DNA of 15,282 nt from an uncultured Muribaculaceae bacterium (GTDB taxonomy: Bacteria > Bacteroidota > Bacteroidia > Bacteroidales > Muribaculaceae): NCBI GenBank assembly GCA_958439725.1, contig CAUBWJ010000042.1:1-15282 (forward strand), given 5' to 3'. This document shows positions 7,048 to 14,092 of this stretch, in pieces (the first letter of the stretch is position 1; the number at the start of each line of letters is the position of its first letter). The position numbers were made by a program, and so were the translations under genes. The notes under the pieces were generated by a model that was given only the letters and a program-made list of their open reading frames with translations, did not search any database and was not told the origin of the DNA.

Positions 7048-7910
7048 ACGAGAAAATACCTATAAAATCACTGTCTGAACAAGTTGCATCCAGAGTCAAT
7101 ATCGAGGTTTCCGACGCTCAAGGGGCAATAAAAAGTATCTTTTCATTTATTGCAGAAGTGTTAAAGGAGGGCAAATCCGTAACTATCAACGGACTTGGCA
7201 CTTTTTCTCCCGATGTGAACCCATTAGAACCCGTAGCCTTTATTCCTGATGCGGAACTTGCCGAGGAGCTCAATGCGCCATTTTCCATGTTTGAGCCTGA
7301 ACGTTTGTCTGATTCTGTAAGCGAAGCCGATTTGAACCAGGTTGGAATTCAGGAAAGCACCGCTGATAACACAGATTCAACCTTAAAAGTTGAGATACAA
7401 TCCGCCCAAACTCAGGAAACTGAAAAAATCCCCGTGCAGGAACCCGTTAAAGATAATACAGGCTGGGGCTCAGTTCTTGCAGAGAAAATTTCAGAGAAGG
7501 AATCCGGTGCTGAGCCTGTCACTCCTCTCATTGTTAAGGAGGAAGAAGAGCAACCCCAGATTATTTCTTTGACAAATGAGCCTATCGAAACCAGTCCTGT
7601 TTCCGACGGCAGGCATACTTCCCAAAAGTCTGAAGCTGTCGAGGACCCAAAAGTGGCGGTTCCTGTAGCCGAAACTTCCACTGCACCTACTCCACCCATC
7701 CCTGCTTCCTCCAGGCCAGCGCTTGAAGTCCCGGAATGGCCGGAGGAAGAGGCTGGAATAGAAGAGGAGCGTCCTCGCCACAGAGATAGCGACCACAACG
7801 AAGAAAACTCACGGTTCAAATCCGGCTTTTTCTGGGGGCTAATAGTCGGCCTTCTTATTGGTGCTCTGATTCTCTTCGGCTACGCTATGTATTTTTCGAC
7901 TACCGTATAA
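7044..7910 (+). CDS. HU-like domain protein with long acidic linker and C-terminal membrane anchor
   Basis: The 288-residue protein has an N-terminal HU-like domain (about 1-88). It includes a two-helix part, VTINGLGTF at 46-54, and the segment AFIPDAELAEELNAPFSMFEPERL (65-88), which resembles HU variants of Bacteroidota that carry extra C-terminal modules. Residues about 89-258 are low in predicted order, rich in Glu, Pro, Ser and Thr, and look like a flexible spacer. Residues 262-284 form one strongly hydrophobic membrane helix, leaving only a few residues after it. Arg243, Arg245, Arg247, Arg257 and Lys259 precede the helix, favouring a cytoplasmic N-terminus, so the DNA-binding domain would be held at the inner membrane by a tail anchor. 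Its start overlaps the stop of the short HU-like gene by four bases, and a hairpin terminator follows. The exact function is unknown. Confidence 0.82.
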   Translation: MNEKIPIKSLSEQVASRVNIEVSDAQGAIKSIFSFIAEVLKEGKSVTINGLGTFSPDVNPLEPVAFIPDAELAEELNAPFSMFEPERLSDSVSEADLNQVGIQESTADNTDSTLKVEIQSAQTQETEKIPVQEPVKDNTGWGSVLAEKISEKESGAEPVTPLIVKEEEEQPQIISLTNEPIETSPVSDGRHTSQKSEAVEDPKVAVPVAETSTAPTPPIPASSRPALEVPEWPEEEAGIEEERPRHRDSDHNEENSRFKSGFFWGLIVGLLIGALILFGYAMYFSTTV

Positions 7911-7943
7911 TCGGTTGTAACTGATTTAATACTTATTATTACT

Positions 7944-7977
7944 GGTCGCAACAGAGTTTTAACTGTTGCGGCCTTTT
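7944..7977 (+). terminator. Intrinsic terminator after the HU-like gene pair
   Basis: GGTCGCAACAG (7944-7954) pairs with CTGTTGCGGCC (7963-7973) over 11 positions, one of them G-U, around an 8-base loop. TTTT follows. It lies 33 bases after the stop of the membrane-anchored HU-like gene and closes the unit that began at 2977. Confidence 0.85.
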
Positions 7978-8022
7978 AATCACATAAACGAATAATATAT
8001 AATTTTAACATCGGTTTTTACA

Positions 8023-8050
8023 TTTGAAGGTGTTTGATTAATTAATTTTG
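8023..8050 (+). promoter_or_regulatory. Candidate promoter of the bat operon (moxR)
   Basis: TAATTTTG at 8043-8050 matches the -7 consensus TAnnTTTG. The nearest TTTG (8023-8026) is 16 bases upstream rather than the preferred 19-21, so the -33 part is uncertain. A start of transcription near 8056 would give moxR an AT-rich leader of about 94 bases. That leader contains a 12-base palindrome, TTATTATAATAA (8086-8097). Confidence 0.55.
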
Positions 8051-8149
8051 TGTGTTACAATCGCAACAATTATTTGTCAGACGCATTATTATAATAAGGA
8101 TTATTATTGTAATCAAAAACATAGAATATTTCAAACCGCATAATAAATT

Positions 8150-9145
8150 ATGAACGAACCTGTCAACATACGGGAGCTCAATGATCTCGTAGCCAGCAAA
8201 AACAATTTCGTAGCCCTGATTACCCAGGGAATGGACCAAGCGATTGTTGGTCAGAAACATCTTGTGGATTCTCTTCTTATTGCACTTCTTGCAAACGGAC
8301 ATGTGCTCCTTGAAGGCGTTCCCGGTCTTGCCAAGACTTTGGCAATAAAGACTCTGGCTCAAGTTATAGATGCAAAATTCAGCCGTATTCAGTTTACTCC
8401 CGACCTCCTTCCTGCCGATGTAATAGGCACAATGGTCTACAGCGTTCAGAAAGAACAGTTCCAGATAAAGAAAGGCCCTATTTTCGCAAACTTCGTGTTG
8501 GCAGATGAAATTAACCGTGCTCCTGCCAAGGTGCAGTCAGCATTACTTGAAGCCATGCAGGAGCGACAGGTTACCATTGGAGAGCGTACGTTCAAGCTTG
8601 ACGAGCCCTTCCTGGTAATGGCCACCCAGAACCCTATAGAACAAGAAGGCACCTATCCGCTGCCCGAAGCCCAGGTAGACCGTTTCCTGCTCAAGGTTGT
8701 GATTGGTTACCCGTCCAAGGATGAAGAGAAAATCATCATCCGACAGAATATCTCTCCGGTAAAACGCGAGATTCATGCACTCCTTCGTCCTGAAGAGATT
8801 CTTGATGCTCAGAAAGTTGTTGAGCGCATTTATCTCGACGAGAAAATCGAAAGATATATTGTGGATATCGTATTCGCTACCCGTCAGCCTGCCGAATATG
8901 ACCTTAAAAATCTTGAGAATATCATTTCTTTCGGAGCGTCTCCCCGTGCATCTATCGGCCTCGCCCGTGCCGCCCGCGCCTACGCTTTCCTGCGTCAGCG
9001 TGGATATGTCATTCCTGAAGACGTACGCGCTGTTTGCCATGATGTGCTTCGTCATAGAATTGGTCTGTCATACGAGGCTGAGGCCAACAATATCACTGCC
9101 GACGAAGTAATCTCAGAAATACTTGACAAGGTTCAGGTACCTTGA
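8150..9145 (+). CDS. moxR: MoxR-family AAA+ ATPase
   Basis: The 331-residue protein has the normal length of MoxR proteins, cytoplasmic ATPases thought to act as chaperones that remodel or activate partner proteins carrying von Willebrand factor A domains. Visible motifs are Walker A GVPGLAKT at 56-63, Walker B FVLADE at 115-120 followed by INRAPAKVQSALLEAM, and sensor 1 ATQNP with Asn161. The GTYPLPEAQVDRF segment (167-179) is characteristic of the MoxR subfamily, and a C-terminal helical lid extends from about 205 to the end. It is the first gene of a seven-gene bat cluster, after its own terminator-promoter boundary, and is followed 60 bases later by the DUF58 gene. The subfamily and operon setting are clear; the client it acts on is not known from sequence. 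Confidence 0.95.
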   Translation: MNEPVNIRELNDLVASKNNFVALITQGMDQAIVGQKHLVDSLLIALLANGHVLLEGVPGLAKTLAIKTLAQVIDAKFSRIQFTPDLLPADVIGTMVYSVQKEQFQIKKGPIFANFVLADEINRAPAKVQSALLEAMQERQVTIGERTFKLDEPFLVMATQNPIEQEGTYPLPEAQVDRFLLKVVIGYPSKDEEKIIIRQNISPVKREIHALLRPEEILDAQKVVERIYLDEKIERYIVDIVFATRQPAEYDLKNLENIISFGASPRASIGLARAARAYAFLRQRGYVIPEDVRAVCHDVLRHRIGLSYEAEANNITADEVISEILDKVQVP

Positions 9146-9205
9146 TTATTCGGAAGAATATAATCTTTGAGACTCATTATTGATTGCTGCAACTAAACTA
9201 TCAGT

Positions 9206-10084
9206 ATGGAAGCAAGTGAACTTCTTAAAAAAGTTCGTAAAATCGAAATAAAGACGCGCGGACTGTCGCAGAATATATTCGCGGGTGAATACCATACGGC
9301 GTTCAAAGGTCGAGGTATGACTTTCTCGGAAGTACGCGAATATCAGTACGGCGACGACGTGCGCGATATCGACTGGAATGTGACAGCCCGTCATAACCAT
9401 CCCTACGTAAAGGTTTATGAAGAAGAGCGCGAGCTCACTGTCATGCTTCTTGTCGATGTTTCCAACAGCCGGATGTTTGGCGCAGACGGCGACGAGAAGC
9501 GTGAAGTCATAGCAGAAGTTGCAGCCACAATCGCGTTTTCCGCCATTCAGAACAATGATAAAATAGGAGTTATTTTCTTTTCCGACAAGATTGAAAAATT
9601 TATTCCTCCCAAGAAAGGCAGGAAGCACATACTTTTCATCATCAGTCAGCTCCTTGATTTCAAACCGGAAAGTAAAGGAACTGATATTTCAGTAGCACTC
9701 AGATATTTCACTGATGCCCTCAAGAAAAGATGTACCACCTTCCTTATCTCTGATTTTATTGACGAGCACGAATACTCCACCGCAATGTCGGTAGCATCCA
9801 ACCGGCATGATGTGATTTGTATTCAGGTTTACGACAAGAGAGACACCCAGATTCCTGACATAGGTCTGGTTCAGGTCTCTGACCTTGAGACCGGAGCAGT
9901 TCGCTGGATTAACACTTCTTCCTCTAAAGTCAGAAAAGCTTATGGGAAATGGTGGTACGAACGTCAGCAGACTTTAATGGAAACCGTCTCTAAATGTAGG
10001 GTTGATATTGCTGCGATTGATACATCCGAGGACTTTGTGAAAGCTCTGATGGGATTATTTAAGAAACGTGTGCTTAGAAGATGA
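9206..10084 (+). CDS. DUF58 family protein with MIDAS-like motif
   Basis: This 292-residue protein belongs to the DUF58 family encoded beside MoxR ATPases. The family core EYQYGDDVRDIDWNVTAR (45-62) and PYVKVYEEERELTVMLL (66-82) is present. The second half folds like a von Willebrand factor A domain: DVSNS at 84-88, a Thr at 159 in KGTDIS, and Asp183 in LISD supply the expected metal-ion-dependent adhesion-site residues. No signal peptide or membrane helix is seen, so it is probably cytoplasmic and could interact directly with MoxR. The start at 9206 keeps the full domain, and the stop overlaps the next ATG by four bases (10081-10084), implying coupled translation with the membrane protein that follows. 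The function is inferred from family and context only. Confidence 0.93.
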   Translation: MEASELLKKVRKIEIKTRGLSQNIFAGEYHTAFKGRGMTFSEVREYQYGDDVRDIDWNVTARHNHPYVKVYEEERELTVMLLVDVSNSRMFGADGDEKREVIAEVAATIAFSAIQNNDKIGVIFFSDKIEKFIPPKKGRKHILFIISQLLDFKPESKGTDISVALRYFTDALKKRCTTFLISDFIDEHEYSTAMSVASNRHDVICIQVYDKRDTQIPDIGLVQVSDLETGAVRWINTSSSKVRKAYGKWWYERQQTLMETVSKCRVDIAAIDTSEDFVKALMGLFKKRVLRR

Positions 10085-11103
10085 ATATGAAACAATACTT
10101 CAAACATATATTAGCTTTCTGTTTTTGCGTGGTAATGTTCCTGACGGTCAATGCCGCTCCTTCGAGATTCACAGCTAAAGTGCAGCTTGACTCCGTGTAC
10201 ATCCTTATGGGAAAACAGACCCCGTTACACGTTGAGATAGTAGGCCCGCTCACAGAAACCGGAGGGATTTTGACCGCAGATTCACTTTGGAATGATGTGG
10301 AAGTTGCATCTTTGGGCGATCCTGTCATTACGGATCTTGGCAACGGACGGAAACAGCTGAATCAGGATATAATCATTCAGGCCTTCGACTCTGGAATGTA
10401 CACTCTTCCTCCGGTTATCTATCTACAGGAGGGCGAGACTGTTTTTTCAAACACTCCGGTTCTCAAAGTACTCCCGGTGCCCGTAGACAGCATGGTTACG
10501 GTACACGACTACGCGGACGTGGCCGACGTCAACCGACATTTTCTTGATTATTTCCCGGACTGGTTCTCTGATTACGGAATATGGATTCTTCTCGCGTTAA
10601 TACTCCTGGCTGTTTGCGTGTTCGTTTACATGAAGTGGCTGCGCAAAGGAAACCTTCCGCTCATTTCCAAGAAGAAACCGGAACCGCCCTACGAAGTTGC
10701 TGTCAAGTCGCTTGAGGCTCTCCACGACGAGCATCTTTGCGAGCGCGGTCAGGTCAAGGAGTACTATACAAGACTTACCGATATTCTGCGTGTTTATCTT
10801 CACCGGCGTTTCGGCATTAATGCTATGGAAATGACCTCGACTGAAATTCGTGCGGCTGTCCGCAAGAATCAGGAGACCCGTCCCAGCGAAGCATATATGG
10901 CTAAAATTCTTGAAATCTCCGATTTTGTTAAGTTCGCCAAAGTAAGGCCGATGCCTGAGGATAACGAACGTGCATTCCGGGATGCTATGCAGTTTGTGGA
11001 AGACACCAAGCCGGTGGAAATTGCACCGGAAGAAGAAACTTCTGAGGATAACACCGGAAAACCTGCAGCTAACACAACTAAGAAAAAAGAAGAAAAAAAA
11101 TAA
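10081..11103 (+). CDS. Bat-operon membrane protein of unknown function (periplasmic N-terminal domain, one membrane helix, cytoplasmic C-terminal domain)
   Basis: The 340-residue product begins with a signal sequence (hydrophobic 9-24, possible cut after NAA at 24-26). Residues about 27-160 look like a periplasmic beta-rich domain, including SVYILMGKQTPLHVEIVGP at 38-56, a pattern recalling the BatD repeats. One membrane helix lies at about 166-184, followed by basic residues (KWLRKG), which places the C-terminus inside. The cytoplasmic part (about 195-310) is helical, with YYTRLTDILRVYLHRRFGI at 228-246 and MTSTEIRA at 251-258, similar to DUF4381-type proteins of MoxR/VWA clusters. The tail is charged and ends in a Lys/Glu run. 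It overlaps DUF58 by four bases and is 6 bases before batA. It may link the cytoplasmic ATPase with periplasmic components; that is inference. Confidence 0.82.
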   Translation: MNMKQYFKHILAFCFCVVMFLTVNAAPSRFTAKVQLDSVYILMGKQTPLHVEIVGPLTETGGILTADSLWNDVEVASLGDPVITDLGNGRKQLNQDIIIQAFDSGMYTLPPVIYLQEGETVFSNTPVLKVLPVPVDSMVTVHDYADVADVNRHFLDYFPDWFSDYGIWILLALILLAVCVFVYMKWLRKGNLPLISKKKPEPPYEVAVKSLEALHDEHLCERGQVKEYYTRLTDILRVYLHRRFGINAMEMTSTEIRAAVRKNQETRPSEAYMAKILEISDFVKFAKVRPMPEDNERAFRDAMQFVEDTKPVEIAPEEETSEDNTGKPAANTTKKKEEKK

Positions 11104-11109
11104 ATCGAC

Positions 11110-12096
11110 ATGATTTTTGCCCATCCGTCATATCTCTGGCTACTGCTTTTGCTCCTGCCTTATATAGGCTGGTATATATGGAGACACCGCACCGACTTTC
11201 CGTCGATGTCGCTGTCTACCACGGCTCAGTTCGCCAAGCTTCCGATAAGCGTCAAAGAGATACTTCTGCATGCCATGTTCGCTCTGCGCTTGCTCTGCAT
11301 CGCAGCCCTCATCGTGATTCTTGCCCGGCCGCAGACTCGCGACAACTGGAGTACCTCCCGTACTGAGGGAACAGATATTGTGCTCGCGCTCGATATTTCC
11401 ACAAGTATGCTTGCCCGTGATTTCAAGCCGGACCGTTTTGAAGCTGCAAAGAATGTGGCGTCGAAATTTGTTGCCGGTCGTGAGACGGACAATATAGGAC
11501 TTGTGATTTTTGCCGGCGAAAGTTTTACCGCTGTTCCTATGACTACCGACCGCTCCATGCTCGTGAATTATATTCACGACGTAAGAATGGGAATGCTGCA
11601 GGACAATACGGCGATAGGAGACGGACTTGCCACCTCCATCAACAGAATCAAGGAAGGCCATGCCAAATCCAAAAGTATCATTCTTCTTACCGACGGTTCC
11701 AATAATACCGGTAACGTAGCGCCTCTGACAGCGGCTGAAATAGCACGGCAACTTGGAATCAAGGTTTATACCATAGGCATCGGACGCAACGGGATGGCAC
11801 CATACCCGGCTGAAGATGAATTCGGAAGAATGTCATTCGTGAATATGCCCGTCGTCATTGATGAGGCAACACTCAAACAGATAGCGTCCCTGACGGGAGG
11901 TAAATATTTCCGTGCGACAGATAATAATGTCCTTGCTCAGGTGTTTGAAGAGATTGACAAACTCGAAAAAACAGAGCTTGACGTAAGGAATTTCTCTCAT
12001 ACCGAAGACAATTATTTGCCTTGGGCTGTTCTTGCATTGCTGCTCATAGTTGTAGAGCTTGTGTGCAGGCAGACCATTCTCAGGACCCTACCCTAA
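11110..12096 (+). CDS. batA: BatA, membrane-anchored von Willebrand factor A protein
   Basis: The 328-residue protein has the BatA layout: two N-terminal membrane helices (about 6-23 and 52-72), a von Willebrand factor A domain (about 86-285), and a C-terminal helix (about 303-320). The adhesion-site residues are complete: DISTS at 95-99, Thr167 in NTAIG, and Asp195 in LLTDGSNN. ARPQTRD just after the second helix is typical of Bat proteins. The second gene of this type (BatB) follows 50 bases downstream. In Bacteroides fragilis the bat operon was linked to oxygen tolerance, and in other bacteria to envelope integrity. The A domain probably binds a protein partner through a divalent metal. 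Calling this copy batA rather than batB rests on gene order and similarity of arrangement. Confidence 0.9.
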   Translation: MIFAHPSYLWLLLLLLPYIGWYIWRHRTDFPSMSLSTTAQFAKLPISVKEILLHAMFALRLLCIAALIVILARPQTRDNWSTSRTEGTDIVLALDISTSMLARDFKPDRFEAAKNVASKFVAGRETDNIGLVIFAGESFTAVPMTTDRSMLVNYIHDVRMGMLQDNTAIGDGLATSINRIKEGHAKSKSIILLTDGSNNTGNVAPLTAAEIARQLGIKVYTIGIGRNGMAPYPAEDEFGRMSFVNMPVVIDEATLKQIASLTGGKYFRATDNNVLAQVFEEIDKLEKTELDVRNFSHTEDNYLPWAVLALLLIVVELVCRQTILRTLP

Positions 12097-12146
12097 TTCC
12101 ATTGCCTCGATTATTCCCATTCCAGATTCTTAGATAAGACAACATC

Positions 12147-13208
12147 ATGATAAATTTTGCGAATCCTCAGCTGCTGTATCTTCTCCTGATTGTACCAGTC
12201 ATAGCAGGCCTGTACTTTCTCGGGCGGTCCGCACGCAGACGCAAGCTTAAAAAATTCGGTAAATTAAATATCATCCAAAATCTGATGCCCGACGCGTCCA
12301 GATACATGCCGGGAGTCAAAATAATTATTGAATTACTTGCGGTTGTATTCATAATAATTGCAATCGCGCGTCCTTATGCCACTAATTCAGATTTCGGGGC
12401 TAAGGAAGAAGAGACATCTGCAGGCATTGAAGTGATGATTTGTTTTGACCTTTCCAACTCCATGCTTGCATCTTCTACGGATGACCCCAAGGGAATAAGC
12501 CGCCTCCAGAGAGCAAAATTCATTCTTGAAAAGCTCCTCGATAAACTTGGAAATGACAAAGTTGGACTGATAGTTTTTGCCGGGGATGCCTATACCCAGC
12601 TTCCTATCACTTCCGATTTCATTTCGGCTAAAATGTTCATCAACAATCTCAATACCGATGCCGTTCCTACCCAGGGTACTGCAATCGGAGCAGCGCTGAA
12701 CATGGCCATTAATTCCTTCACCCCCGACAGCGACTTCCAGAAGGCCATTATTCTCATTACCGATGCAGAGAATTTTGAAGACAACGCTATGGAAGAAGCC
12801 AAGCGTGCGGCCGATGCCGGCATCCAGGTTGATGTGATTGGCCTTGGCACTGTGAAAGGCAATCCGATTCCTGTTAATGCAACCGGCACCGAGTTTATGA
12901 CTGATTACGAAGGTAATCAGGTAAAAACAGCGCTGAATGAACAGCTTGCCGACGAAATAGCAAAGACTGGCAATGGTATTTACGTGTGGGGGGGTGACAG
13001 AAATGTTGTGGATCAGCTTTCCGACCAGCTTGACAGGCTATCGAAAACAGAATTCAAACGTTCTGCCGCGCCATCAGCCGCATCCGAACTATTCCCCGTT
13101 GCAATTGTGATAGCATTATGTCTGCTTCTCATTGACATGCTTCTTCCCTATGCCAAAATCGAATGGCTCACGAAATTTACTTTCTTCTCAAAATCCCACA
13201 AAAAATGA
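12147..13208 (+). CDS. batB: BatB, membrane-anchored von Willebrand factor A protein
   Basis: The 353-residue paralogue of BatA has the same arrangement: a first helix about 8-25, a second about 57-75 followed by ARPYATN, a von Willebrand factor A domain about 94-300, and a C-terminal helix about 314-333. The metal site is intact: DLSNS at 101-105, Thr178 in QGTAIG, and Asp206 in LITDAENF. The segment NPIPVNATGTEFMTD (239-253) lies where BatB proteins carry an insertion before the last strand. The protein likely pairs with BatA at the inner membrane as a partner of the MoxR ATPase. Its TGA overlaps the chosen batC ATG by four bases (13205-13208), so the two are translationally coupled. The A-rich end (ending HKK) merges into that overlap. 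Confidence 0.91.
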   Translation: MINFANPQLLYLLLIVPVIAGLYFLGRSARRRKLKKFGKLNIIQNLMPDASRYMPGVKIIIELLAVVFIIIAIARPYATNSDFGAKEEETSAGIEVMICFDLSNSMLASSTDDPKGISRLQRAKFILEKLLDKLGNDKVGLIVFAGDAYTQLPITSDFISAKMFINNLNTDAVPTQGTAIGAALNMAINSFTPDSDFQKAIILITDAENFEDNAMEEAKRAADAGIQVDVIGLGTVKGNPIPVNATGTEFMTDYEGNQVKTALNEQLADEIAKTGNGIYVWGGDRNVVDQLSDQLDRLSKTEFKRSAAPSAASELFPVAIVIALCLLLIDMLLPYAKIEWLTKFTFFSKSHKK

Positions 13209-14023
13209 CCCGATATTTCTTAATAGCCACCTCATTGTTTCTCGCCTCTGTTTTTCCAGGAATGGCGGCCGACAAACCTGCTAAAGAAGATGCCATGGAA
13301 GTCATGACTGTGAAGCAGGAACGAAACTTCATAGTGGAAGGCAATAAACTATATCGCGACAAACGCTTTGCCGAGGCTGAAGTCCTCTATCGCAAAGCCC
13401 TTGAAGTGGCTCCTGGCAGTGAGACCGCGGCTTACAACCTTGCAGCAGCACTCATACGTCAGGCCGGATCCGCCGACCCTAATGCCGGGAACAATCCCAT
13501 GCAGGAAGCCCAGGCTTTACTGTCAGGGCTGGCAAAAAATGCCAGAGATATATCTATCTCCGAAAAAGCGTACTATAATCTGGGAAATATGAGCTTCAAT
13601 CAGGAAGATTATGCCCAAAGCATCGAAATGTACAAAAATTCTCTCCGCAAGAATCCCGATAATGACCTTACGAGAGAAAACCTCCGTCTTGCTCAGCTCA
13701 AAAAGAAAGAACAGGATCAGAACAAAGATAAGAATCAGGACCAGAACCAGGACCAGCAGAATCAGGATCAAAAACAACAGGACCAGCAAAAGAATCCTGA
13801 TAAGAACAAACAAGACCAGCAGGACCAACAGGATCAGCAACAGCAGCAACAGGATAAAGATAAGAAACAGGATCGCCAACAGCAGCAAAGCATCAGCCAA
13901 TCCAATGCCGATAAGATTCTGAAGGCAATGGAGAACGAAGAAGCTGCCACGCGCAGAAGAGTCGAGGCTCAGCAGCGCAAAAATGCAGAGGGTGCCCGAA
14001 AGCATGTCACTAAACCCTGGTAA
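13205..14023 (+). CDS. batC: BatC, TPR protein with glutamine/aspartate-rich linker
   Basis: An in-frame ATG exists at 13163, but the one at 13205 gives a proper signal peptide (MTRYFLIATSLFLASVFPGMA, cut near residue 21) and an ATGA overlap with batB, so I choose it; the product is 272 residues. Two tetratricopeptide repeats are visible, about 43-76 (VEGNKLYRDKRFAEAEVLYRKAL) and 121-154 (KAYYNLGNMSFNQEDYAQSIEMYKNSL). An Ala/Gly/Asn-rich stretch separates them. Residues about 168-228 are almost entirely Gln, Asp, Asn and Lys, encoded by imperfect CAGGACCAG-type repeats. A conserved-looking C-terminal segment follows (ADKILKAMENEEAATRRRV, 235-253) and the protein ends in KPW, like other BatC proteins. 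It is likely a periplasmic scaffold for BatA, BatB and BatD. Repeat number may vary between strains. Confidence 0.88.
   Translation: MTRYFLIATSLFLASVFPGMAADKPAKEDAMEVMTVKQERNFIVEGNKLYRDKRFAEAEVLYRKALEVAPGSETAAYNLAAALIRQAGSADPNAGNNPMQEAQALLSGLAKNARDISISEKAYYNLGNMSFNQEDYAQSIEMYKNSLRKNPDNDLTRENLRLAQLKKKEQDQNKDKNQDQNQDQQNQDQKQQDQQKNPDKNKQDQQDQQDQQQQQQDKDKKQDRQQQQSISQSNADKILKAMENEEAATRRRVEAQQRKNAEGARKHVTKPW
13706..13888 (+). repeat. Low-complexity tandem-like repeat tract inside batC
   Basis: About 183 bases encode residues 168-228 of BatC using chiefly CAG/CAA, GAC/GAT, AAC/AAT and AAA/AAG codons. The 9-mer CAGGACCAG recurs, with many one-base variants, giving DQ, NQDQ and QQD repeats. Codons vary enough that this is an aged repeat rather than a perfect fresh duplication. 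Confidence 0.8.
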
Positions 14024-14092
14024 TGTTCCTTTTCCTACTTCTCTTATGTCTGTTTTATAATAGATTCCTAAACGCCACAACTTCTTCAGTTT

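Noticed and set aside
7163..7171. Shine-Dalgarno-like AAAGGAGG within the long HU-like gene
   Set aside because: It is internal to the coding frame, no start codon lies at a suitable distance, and Bacteroidota rely little on such sites.
8086..8097. Perfect 12-base AT palindrome considered as a named operator
   Set aside because: I cannot tie it to any known regulator and chance occurrence in AT-only DNA is high; kept only as a low-interest observation.
8042..8362. Minus-strand ORF covering the moxR leader and start
   Set aside because: It overlaps the moxR promoter, leader and N-terminus; the product shows no family pattern, while moxR on the other strand is certain.
9146..9205. Possible internal promoter before the DUF58 gene (TAATCTTTG)
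   Set aside because: The spacing between TA and TTTG is three bases instead of two, and no TTTG lies at the right distance upstream.
11140..11751. Minus-strand ORF of 203 codons opposite batA
   Set aside because: It is opposite a well-supported batA gene and has no recognisable domain; a long antisense frame is common in such codon usage.
13163..13204. Upstream in-frame ATG for batC
   Set aside because: Using it would put 14 extra residues before a good signal peptide and overlap batB by 46 bases; the ATG at 13205 gives the usual four-base overlap.
13523..14080. Minus-strand ORF of 185 codons, very rich in Leu, Ile and Val
   Set aside because: It is the antisense reading of the Gln/Asp repeat tract of batC (CAG and GAC read as CTG and GTC); the hydrophobic run is a by-product of that repeat.
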